NCBI RefSeq assembly: GCF_009746715.1
Contig: NZ_VRKW01000013.1
Coordinates: forward strand, 1 to 64,000
DNA length: 64,000 nucleotides
Source of the DNA: Ketobacter sp. MCCC 1A13808
GTDB taxonomy: Bacteria > Pseudomonadota > Gammaproteobacteria > Pseudomonadales > Ketobacteraceae
Direction of reading: 5' to 3'
Shown: positions 58,203-64,000 of the stretch, piece by piece
How positions within the stretch are numbered: the stretch's first letter is position 1
Layout of the letters: each line of letters starts with the position of its first letter
Program-made: the position numbers and the translations under genes
The notes under the pieces: generated by a model
Told to the model about the DNA's origin: nothing
Database searches by the model: none
What the model saw: only the letters and a program-made list of their open reading frames with translations

Positions 58203-59381
58203 ATGAATGGAACCAGACACTCGCACTCTATGAAATTAATTTCCAGTATCCAGTACCTCGTTTTGCTCATTCCCCTGACAACCACTACCGGTCAATCGCT
58301 GGCTAAGACTGATTCCGGACAACAAAACGAGATAAAAAACATAGCTGAAAACTGCCCGCACAAACAGTATATCTTCAGCTGGAACCTGACTGACACTTGC
58401 TTACCACAACCCCGCGGCGGCACATCCAAGGGTGCGCCAGTCACGCTAGCCACAACTCCCTCGCCCCGCTGGCTCGCACTGCAGGAGCCCGGTTTAAGTA
58501 AATTCGAGCAAGACCGGCGTGCAATTCTGGCCATGACCGGCGGTTACCGCGCCAGCTTCGAGTTTCTGGAAACCATCGGTTATCCCGCAGATTACGAACT
58601 GGCCCGCCCCTACCAAAGCTGGGGCACGGAATATATTTATCTGGTGGAAGATCGCGGCGAATTTATTAGCCTACAACATATTATGGTGATGTTCTTTCAA
58701 CAGGAGGAAGGTAAGCTATCGGACCCCATGGTGATGAAACATTGGCGACAGGACTGGCAATATCAGGATCGGGAGATCCTTCAATACAGTGGGAATAACA
58801 CCTGGAAAAACCATAAGCTGAGTAAAAAAGAAGTGAAAGGAACCTGGTCGCAGAGCGTATATCAGGTGGACGATTCTCCGCGTTATGCTTCATTCGGTAG
58901 CTGGCAGCACAATGCCAGCTTTTCTGCCTGGGAGAGTGGTGATACCTGGCGTCCCCTGCCCCGTCGTGAGCACAGCGTACGCGAGGATTATCAGGAAATG
59001 GAGGGTATTAACCGCCATATAATTCTGCCCACCGGCTGGGTTCAGGAAGAGGAAAACTTCAAACGTTTATCATCTGGCACTGAAAGCACTTCACCAAATT
59101 ACGTGGCTAAGGAACTAGGTAATAACCGCTATCAATTACTCACTGATTTTGACTGGAGCGCGGGTGATCAATACTGGAAAGTAACGGGACCATTCTGGAA
59201 GATTGTTCGCCAACAATGGGAACAGGTCTCCAAACGTAAAACTCCCTTGGCCCTGAAAAAGCAACACGAGGGAACGCCTCTGTTTATGGCGCTGTTTCAG
59301 TTAGCGGAGCAATTCGGCAACGGTGAGTTGGATGATCCAGAAAAGGCGGTTGCAAACGCATTGCACCATTATGTGCAGTAG
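58203..59381 (+). CDS. DUF6607 family exported protein
   Basis: 392 residues from ATG 58203; ATG 58230 would begin exactly at the signal peptide (KLISSIQYLVLLIPLTTTTG) and is equally possible, as neither has a ribosome site. The mature part matches the DUF6607 pattern as I remember it: QDRRAILAMTGGYRASFEFLETIG, MKHWRQDWQYQDREILQYSG, KGTWSQSVYQVDDSPRYASFG, TWRPLPRREHSVREDYQ and NRHIILPTGWVQEEEN. These proteins are often encoded beside TonB-dependent receptors and iron-regulated genes, as here. Biochemical role unknown; periplasmic or lipid-associated location is likely. Confidence 0.82.
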   Translation: MNGTRHSHSMKLISSIQYLVLLIPLTTTTGQSLAKTDSGQQNEIKNIAENCPHKQYIFSWNLTDTCLPQPRGGTSKGAPVTLATTPSPRWLALQEPGLSKFEQDRRAILAMTGGYRASFEFLETIGYPADYELARPYQSWGTEYIYLVEDRGEFISLQHIMVMFFQQEEGKLSDPMVMKHWRQDWQYQDREILQYSGNNTWKNHKLSKKEVKGTWSQSVYQVDDSPRYASFGSWQHNASFSAWESGDTWRPLPRREHSVREDYQEMEGINRHIILPTGWVQEEENFKRLSSGTESTSPNYVAKELGNNRYQLLTDFDWSAGDQYWKVTGPFWKIVRQQWEQVSKRKTPLALKKQHEGTPLFMALFQLAEQFGNGELDDPEKAVANALHHYVQ

Positions 59382-59455
59382 GCCCCGGTCATCGGCATCC
59401 CCGCCGTTTGCCATAGCCGTGCTCGATTCTAAAACGGATAACGATAAGATCAGAT

Positions 59456-59502
59456 AAAAAAAACCCTAAATAGCACACGGTTATGATGGCTCTATTTAGG
59501 GT
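59456..59502 (-). terminator. Terminator of fumC
   Basis: ACCCTAAATAG (59463-59473) pairs perfectly with CTATTTAGGGT (59492-59502); on the minus strand a run of eight T follows. It is 36 bases past the fumC stop. Confidence 0.85.
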
Positions 59503-59537
59503 GGGGTCTACCCAAAGACCGCAAGCGCTAAAGCGGT

Positions 59538-60917
59538 TTAAACACCGCCCAGAGTCAGCTTTTCGGGGTTAAGCAGTCGTGTTAATTCATCGCGGCCAAT
59601 ATCTGTATTTTCTTCGGCAACATCAATAATCGGCCGCCCTTCCGCATAAGCCTGTTTCGCAATTTTAGCCGCTTTTTCATAGCCAATGATCGGATTAAGC
59701 GCGGTCACCAGAATCGGGTTGCGGGTTAATGCATCTGCCAACTTGGCTTCATTCACATTGAAACTGGCAATGGCTTTATCTGCCAACAGGACGCTGACAT
59801 TGGCCAGAATTTCGATCGAAGAAAGCAGGTTGTGTGCGACCAACGGCAACATCACATTCAATTCAAAATTTCCGGACTGCCCTGCTACAGTAATCGCTGC
59901 ATCGTTACCAATTACCTGTGCGCCCACCATCGCCGCCGCTTCCGGAATCACCGGATTGACCTTGCCGGGCATAATAGAAGAACCGGGCTGCAACGCTTCC
60001 AGTTCTATTTCACCCAAACCTGCTAGCGGGCCGGAGTTCATCCAGCGCAAATCGTTGGCGATTTTTATGATGGAAACGGCCGTCGCTTTTAATTGGCCCG
60101 ACAACGCCACCGCGATGTCTTGCGAACCGATGTGAGTAAAGAAATTCTCTGCCGGAGTAAATTGCAGATCGGTTAAAGACGATAAAGTGCGGTTAAATTT
60201 AGTAGCAAAATCCGGATGTGCATTAATACCGGTGCCGACCGCAGTACCGCCCTGAGCCAGGCTTTGAAGGTCCGGTTGCATTGCCGCCAGACGCTGAATA
60301 TTTTGCTCGATTTGATCCGCCCAGCCGTTCAACGACTGGCTCAAACGCACCGGCATGGCATCCATCAAATGGGTACGACCGGTCTTAATATAATGATCCA
60401 CGCTCACGGCTTTTTTCCGTGTAATGGTAACCAGGTGATGCAATGCCGGCAGCAAATCTTCCTGCAACGCTAACGCCGCACTGACATGAATAGTGGTTGG
60501 GATAATATCATTACTGCTTTGGCCGCAATTAATATGGTCGTTAGCCCCGACTTTTTCACCACTGATATTGCTGGCCAATGTCGCCAACACTTCATTGGCA
60601 TTCATGTTCGAACTGGTGCCAGAACCGGTCTGAAATACATCAACCGGAAAATGTGACATCAGTGCGGGATCGTCTAATAGCTTTTTGACTGCAAGCTTAA
60701 TAGCAACCCCGATACTTTCCGGGATTTGTTCCAGCTCCACGTTCACATCTGCCGCGGCCGATTTAATCAATAGTAACGATCGGATGAACTTTTCCGGCAA
60801 CCGTAATCCACTGACCGGAAAGTTATTAATGGCACGCTGGGTTTGCGCCGCATACAAAGCATCTTCTGCGACGTCCAGATCGCCCATACTGTCGCGTTCA
60901 ATTCGTGTGTTTGTCAT
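59538..60917 (-). CDS. fumC: Class II fumarate hydratase, iron-independent
   Basis: 459 residues, normal length. Signature GSSIMPGKVNPVIPEA, with TGSGTSSNMNANEVLA and GRTHLMDAMPV substrate-site segments. It converts fumarate and malate without an Fe-S cluster, so it replaces the iron-dependent fumarases under iron limitation. It follows fagA by 36 bases and shares its Fur-controlled promoter. In Pseudomonas fagA-fumC continue to orfX and sodA; here a terminator ends the unit after fumC. Confidence 0.96.
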   Translation of the reverse strand: MTNTRIERDSMGDLDVAEDALYAAQTQRAINNFPVSGLRLPEKFIRSLLLIKSAAADVNVELEQIPESIGVAIKLAVKKLLDDPALMSHFPVDVFQTGSGTSSNMNANEVLATLASNISGEKVGANDHINCGQSSNDIIPTTIHVSAALALQEDLLPALHHLVTITRKKAVSVDHYIKTGRTHLMDAMPVRLSQSLNGWADQIEQNIQRLAAMQPDLQSLAQGGTAVGTGINAHPDFATKFNRTLSSLTDLQFTPAENFFTHIGSQDIAVALSGQLKATAVSIIKIANDLRWMNSGPLAGLGEIELEALQPGSSIMPGKVNPVIPEAAAMVGAQVIGNDAAITVAGQSGNFELNVMLPLVAHNLLSSIEILANVSVLLADKAIASFNVNEAKLADALTRNPILVTALNPIIGYEKAAKIAKQAYAEGRPIIDVAEENTDIGRDELTRLLNPEKLTLGGV

Positions 60918-60953
60918 AGGTGAGGCCTTAATAAAAAAAGTAATGTGGGTAAA

Positions 60954-61319
60954 TTAAGCCCGCAGGCTCGACTGAAAATAATGGCTGGTGACCCGCAACT
61001 CATGAAAAAAGCAAATCACCTGAGCTCGGCTATGCCGACAATCCGCCAATCGCCTGAGTGCCAGTAGTGGAATATGAACGTGATCAAGACACTGGCAACG
61101 CCAATGAGGCGGTAGGCATTCATCGGCAATGGTGTCCATCAATAGTTGAAACTGAGCAACCAGCTGCTCTCTGTGCAGATTTTTCGAATGCGTGATTTCA
61201 AATGAATGTGAGGATAGGAACTCCCTGATCAAACCCGGATTATCCGGTTCAATTGCGTTCCTTACCTTTTGGGGTAGTGGTGATGTTGGGCATCTGGTGA
61301 CCGCCACAGCAGAGTTCAT
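60954..61319 (-). CDS. fagA: Fur-associated protein FagA-like
   Basis: 121 residues from ATG 61319; the open frame extends further upstream through the Fur box, where translation is unlikely. Position, a Fur box just upstream and fumC just downstream match Pseudomonas fagA. The late segment PPHWRCQCLDHVHIPLLALRRLADCRHSRAQVICFFHELRVTSHYF is rich in Cys and His and recalls bacterioferritin-associated regions, but the function of FagA is not known. I name it from context and a remembered sequence pattern. Confidence 0.75.
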   Translation of the reverse strand: MNSAVAVTRCPTSPLPQKVRNAIEPDNPGLIREFLSSHSFEITHSKNLHREQLVAQFQLLMDTIADECLPPHWRCQCLDHVHIPLLALRRLADCRHSRAQVICFFHELRVTSHYFQSSLRA

Positions 61320-61337
61320 TGCGCCGCTCTCATTTAT

Positions 61338-61356
61338 GATAATGAGAATCATTTTT
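61338..61356 (-). promoter_or_regulatory. Fur box upstream of fagA-fumC
   Basis: GATAATGAGAATCATTTTT matches the 19-base Fur consensus at 16 positions and lies about 20 bases upstream of the fagA start codon. Confidence 0.88.
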
Positions 61357-61398
61357 ATAAAAAATGACCACGAGGTCAATAGGCGAGGCCAAGTTATT

Positions 61399-61420
61399 AC
61401 AAATAATTATCATTTGCATT
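61399..61420 (+). promoter_or_regulatory. Second, weaker Fur box facing DUF3649-like gene
   Basis: AAATAATTATCATTTGC falls in this stretch and matches the Fur consensus at about 12 of 19 positions. It shares TTATCATTTGCATT exactly with the fpr promoter box at 61936-61949. Confidence 0.55.
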
Positions 61421-61492
61421 TAAAAGAAAGACACTTTACCATCTATAGGCTTCTAATTAGTCTCACAGGAGCAGAAGCTAACGGAGGAACCA

Positions 61493-61867
61493 ATGCACTC
61501 AGCGTTCACGCAATTACTCTGCCAGTACCGATTCCGGAAAATCAGAGCAGAAGCCGGGAAAATGCCTGTCCAATATTCGCAACCCATCGCCACTAATAAT
61601 ACGGATAAAAGGGACTATTTCACTCGCCTGCGTTCCGCATGCACATTCGGATGCAGTTTCCTGCTGGCGCTTGGATCCGGTATCGCCCTGACTGGCTGGG
61701 TACGATTGCCATCGCTGGAAAAGGCATTGCTCGCCACCCTCTCCATTCCTCTGCTATGGGCTGCATTGATGGTTATTCTGCTGAACTGCTCACGCTGGCG
61801 GACTATCTGTAGTGTAGCGGCAGTGGGTGGGGTCGCATTGCTGGGTGCGCAGCTGCTGGTGTATTGA
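61493..61867 (+). CDS. DUF3649-like small membrane protein of iron-uptake loci
   Basis: 124 residues from ATG 61493 (GGAGGAACC upstream). Three hydrophobic helices follow a 40-residue N-terminal extension: CTFGCSFLLALGSGIALTGW, LLATLSIPLLWAALMVILL and ICSVAAVGGVALLGAQLLVY. The pattern fits DUF3649, a family found beside PepSY-domain reductases and DUF3325 proteins in siderophore uptake operons. Here it is alone, between Fur boxes, and may be a leftover of such a cluster. Assignment by pattern only. Confidence 0.6.
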   Translation: MHSAFTQLLCQYRFRKIRAEAGKMPVQYSQPIATNNTDKRDYFTRLRSACTFGCSFLLALGSGIALTGWVRLPSLEKALLATLSIPLLWAALMVILLNCSRWRTICSVAAVGGVALLGAQLLVY

Positions 61868-61925
61868 TTGGATCGAATTTGAAAATTGGCACTTAAGTAC
61901 AGCGACGCATCAGCCAAACAAACAA

Positions 61926-61954
61926 TTGATAATACTTATCATTTGCATTAAAAT
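61926..61954 (+). promoter_or_regulatory. fpr promoter with embedded Fur box
   Basis: TTGATA (61926-61931), 17-base spacer, TAAAAT (61949-61954). The Fur box TGATAATACTTATCA (61927-61941) covers the -35 and spacer, so Fur would block polymerase binding. Confidence 0.8.
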
Positions 61955-62007
61955 CGCACACAATTTCTCTAACGCTTATACAAACCATTTCACATCGAGG
62001 AGTTGTT

Positions 62008-62781
62008 GTGTCGAAATTCATTCAGGAAACCGTGACCCACGTTCACCACTGGAACGAAACGCTGTTTAGCTTTCGCACTTCCCGGCAACAGTCCCTGCGT
62101 TATGAAAACGGCCATTTCATCATGATTGGCCTGGAGGTAGAAGGAAAACCGCTGATGCGTGCCTACAGCGTGGCCAGTGCCAACTACCAGCCGGAGCTGG
62201 AGTTTTTCAGCATCAAAGTAGCCGATGGCCCGCTCACATCGCGGTTGCAGAAAATCCAGGTGGGCGACCCGATTATTTTGAGCACCAAACCCACCGGCAC
62301 CCTGATTGCCGGAAACCTGCGCCCAGGCAAGCATCTATATTTGCTGGGTACCGGTACTGGTCTGGCGCCGTTTCTGAGCATTATCCGCGATCCGGAAATC
62401 TACGAAAAATTTGAAAAAGTGATCCTGGTGCACGGTGTTCGTGAAGTGTCTGAACTGGCTTATCAGGATCTGATTGAAAAGGAACTACCGAATGACGAGT
62501 TCCTGGGCGAGGAAGTAAAACAGAAGCTAATTTACTACCCCACCGTCACCCGCGAAGAATACAAAAACACCGGACGCGTCACCACGCTGATGAACAGCGG
62601 GAAGCTTTACGACGATATCGGCCTACCACCCCCCAATACCGACGATGACCGTTTTATGTTGTGTGGCAGCCCCAGCATGCTGAAGGACCTGTGTGTAATC
62701 CTGGATGAAGCCGGCTTTAAAGAATCACGCCACGGGCAGCAGGCTGATTATGTAATTGAACGGGCCTTTGTCGAGCAATAA
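62008..62781 (+). CDS. fpr: Ferredoxin/flavodoxin-NADP+ reductase
   Basis: 257 residues from GTG 62008, with GAGGAG five bases upstream. FAD motif RAYSVASANY, NADP motif GTGTGLAPFLSIIRDP, late LCGSPSMLKDL and the C-terminal VIERAFVEQ typical of Pseudomonas-type FPR. It exchanges electrons between NADPH and ferredoxin or flavodoxin; with bacterioferritin-associated ferredoxin it helps release stored iron, which fits its Fur-controlled promoter. Confidence 0.95.
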   Translation: MSKFIQETVTHVHHWNETLFSFRTSRQQSLRYENGHFIMIGLEVEGKPLMRAYSVASANYQPELEFFSIKVADGPLTSRLQKIQVGDPIILSTKPTGTLIAGNLRPGKHLYLLGTGTGLAPFLSIIRDPEIYEKFEKVILVHGVREVSELAYQDLIEKELPNDEFLGEEVKQKLIYYPTVTREEYKNTGRVTTLMNSGKLYDDIGLPPPNTDDDRFMLCGSPSMLKDLCVILDEAGFKESRHGQQADYVIERAFVEQ

Positions 62782-62970
62782 TAGTGAATGAATATCTGAT
62801 ATTTATACCTCTTTGATACCGTACTTTTCGCACAAGTCAAAGCGAAAAAAATCGGCAATTCTTCGTTCACCATACAGGTGGATTTTTATCATTTTGAATT
62901 CCGCCGGAACTGCATAAAACTATAACGGAAGGTACTCCCGGCGTGAGCATCAAGCATGCCGGTGCGGAAA

Positions 62971-63000
62971 TAAAAAATAGCTATAGACCGTTTTTATAGC
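62971..63000 (-). terminator. AT-rich terminator-like hairpin after fecI remnant
   Basis: GCTATA (62980-62985) pairs with TATAGC (62995-63000) with a nine-base loop; the minus strand continues TATTTTTTA. The stem is short and AT-rich, so termination would be weak to moderate. It overlaps the remnant's stop codon. Confidence 0.5.
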
Positions 63001-63077
63001 CAACGATACAGCCAGCTATGATGATCGCTGTACATGACCTCAATGGTACGGGTAATGTCGGACGGGACGGCTGGCAT
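62994..63077 (-). pseudogene. N-terminal remnant of a FecI-type ECF sigma factor
   Basis: ATG 63077 reads MPAVPSDITR, then TIEVMYSDHHSWLYRWL and stop. The second part is the characteristic opening of FecI-family iron-starvation sigma factors (typically LYSDHHSWLxGWLRRRLG). The gene stops after 27 codons, and no frame downstream continues the family sequence, so the rest of the gene is gone. A promoter with a Fur box lies upstream (63123-63151) and a hairpin with T run at the end, so a short iron-responsive transcript of about 145 nt is expected. It may be only decay, or may now act as a small RNA or peptide. Confidence 0.6.
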
Positions 63078-63122
63078 ATTAAAGAACCTACAGGGTTATA
63101 TTTTAACCAAAACAGCCCCAGA

Positions 63123-63151
63123 ATATAAACGATAATAATTCTCATTACAAA
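63123..63151 (-). promoter_or_regulatory. Fur-box promoter of fecI remnant
   Basis: On the minus strand TTGTAA (63146-63151), a 17-base spacer and TATATT (63123-63128). The spacer holds a Fur-box-like ATGAGAATTATTATC, so the promoter should fire when iron is scarce. Confidence 0.65.
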
Positions 63152-63185
63152 CCTCTATTTTGCCCTTTCGACAAACTGAGGCCTA

Positions 63186-63917
63186 TTACCGAAACCAAAC
63201 CCATATCGCCATCGCCACCATCATCAGGTTTTCTGTCAGTGAAATGACCCCCAAGGGCACGTTGCTATCACCGCCCACGCAGGCACATTTCAATTCACGT
63301 TTATCGATATAAACAGCCTTGAACACCGAAACGGCTCCAACCACCCCAATGAATGCAGCCGGTGGTGACACCAACCAGGCCGGCAGCATCGCCAACATTC
63401 CAATACCGGCAAAGGCTTCCAGAAATGCATAGGCGTAGGCGTAACGCGGGTAGCGCATGCCCAATAAATCATAAGTGATGAATTGAAAGCTAAACCCTTC
63501 CGGGTCCTTCAATTTCTGGATTGCCAAAGCGCACATGCTAAGAGCGACAAACAACTCCACCAGCAGCAGCAATCCAGGCTCCATCACCGGCCTCGCCAAC
63601 AACGCCACCGCCATCAAAAAGGCCATACTGAAGATCGCAATCACCGGTCGGTAGGAGGTATCGCTCTCTTTTTCTTTGGTCTTACCGAAGTAGGCTTTCA
63701 GTTCACTATAACCACCAACACGCTCGCCATTGATAAACGTTTGCGGCGTGGTTTCCACGTCATACTCGCTCTTAAACTTTTCTGTTTGCTCACGGGTGGT
63801 CAACAGGTGGTCGTCAATTTCAAAATTTTCCCGTCGTAGTAACGCACGGGATTTAAGCCCGTAGGGGCAGATATGATATTGCGTGTGCATCCGGTACAGT
63901 TCCGCGTGTTTAGCCAT
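63186..63917 (-). CDS. Glutaredoxin fused to MauE/DoxX-like membrane domain
   Basis: 243 residues. A glutaredoxin domain (about 1-80) has the active site HICPYGLKSR (C17, single cysteine, CPYG in place of CPYC) and the cis-proline TTPQTFINGERVGGYSEL. A four-helix integral membrane domain follows (about 95-240), of the MauE/DoxX type (AYAYAFLEAFAGIGMLAMLP; SLTENLMMVAMAIW), with a C-x-C pair in ELKCACVGGDSNVPLG. It probably passes electrons or thiol groups across or at the membrane; MauE relatives help disulfide formation. Substrate unknown. Next to the iron cluster but without a Fur box of its own. Confidence 0.82.
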   Translation of the reverse strand: MAKHAELYRMHTQYHICPYGLKSRALLRRENFEIDDHLLTTREQTEKFKSEYDVETTPQTFINGERVGGYSELKAYFGKTKEKESDTSYRPVIAIFSMAFLMAVALLARPVMEPGLLLLVELFVALSMCALAIQKLKDPEGFSFQFITYDLLGMRYPRYAYAYAFLEAFAGIGMLAMLPAWLVSPPAAFIGVVGAVSVFKAVYIDKRELKCACVGGDSNVPLGVISLTENLMMVAMAIWVWFR

Positions 63918-64000
63918 AGCCGGGAATCCTTTTTTGCGATTGCATGTATGTTCAACGCCAGAAGGGGTGCAATGGACATACCACCGACATGAAACTCCTT

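Noticed and set aside
59425-59450. Fur-like GATAACGATAAGATC between DUF6607 and fumC
   Set aside because: Lies at the 3' ends of two converging genes, matches only the first half of the consensus, and no start codon is in range.
63952-63990. Twelve-codon frame on the minus strand after AAGGAG at the right edge
   Set aside because: Too short and at the window end; could be a leader peptide but nothing else supports it.

Overview
The window looks like a chromosomal segment of a gammaproteobacterium of the broad Pseudomonas / Marinobacter / Alcanivorax-Ketobacter type. The evidence is gene order: xerD-dsbC-hom-thrC-recJ with prfB-lysS nearby, ffh / rpsP-rimM-trmD-rplS flanked by a ypjD-like and a CorC-like gene, then purT, DUF1289, gamma-carbonic-anhydrase-like and NUDIX genes, purL, mltF and tadA. 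These follow the order I know from Pseudomonas, while the accessory genes between them (two long acyl-CoA dehydrogenases, a crotonase, a cholesterol-oxidase-like GMC enzyme, a desaturase system) suggest a lipid- or hydrocarbon-using marine relative. The genus is inference. I see no rRNA, tRNA, CRISPR array, insertion sequence or prophage; the DNA is densely coding on both strands.

Layout. 1-9.1 kb: a CHASE2 nucleotide cyclase with a downstream FecR-domain protein (cut by the window edge), a Tat-exported GMC oxidoreductase, a GST-histidine kinase pair, SlyD, an Fe-S protein and a cold-shock gene with a long leader. 9.1-25 kb: a mostly minus-strand housekeeping block (J-domain protein, lysS, prfB with its programmed frameshift, then recJ, thrC, hom, alaC, dsbC, xerD), interrupted by an AraC regulator divergent from an acyl-CoA dehydrogenase-crotonase pair and by a PilJ-like exported protein. 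25-30.7 kb: a YeiB-like membrane protein, a possible 37-aa membrane peptide, and a TetR regulator divergent from a ferredoxin reductase and a fatty-acid desaturase, the DesT-DesC-DesB arrangement. 30.7-37.5 kb: MgtE, an exported protein with eight paired cysteines, and an acyl-CoA dehydrogenase divergent from a ScfR/RamB/PrpR-type regulator, with a cluster of TTTGCAAA octamers between them.

37.5-57.8 kb: the ribosome/SRP operon (rplS, trmD, rimM, rpsP, ffh), a cytochrome-assembly-like membrane protein, a CorC-like protein, purT, small metabolic genes, two NUDIX hydrolases, a hybrid histidine kinase, a stand-alone NIF3-associated-domain protein, purL, a chemotaxis transducer, mltF and tadA. 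57.8-64 kb: an iron-responsive neighbourhood with DUF6607, fumC and fagA under a strong Fur box, a DUF3649-like membrane protein, fpr with a Fur box embedded in its promoter, a Fur-box promoter driving a truncated FecI-type sigma-factor remnant that ends in a terminator-like hairpin, and a glutaredoxin-MauE fusion.

The most distinctive signals are regulatory and small-scale: the Fur-controlled fecI remnant (possible small RNA), the TTTGCAAA cluster around the ScfR-type promoter, the eight-cysteine repeat protein, and the small membrane ORF with its own terminator. No obviously new multi-gene system, such as a defence island, is visible.
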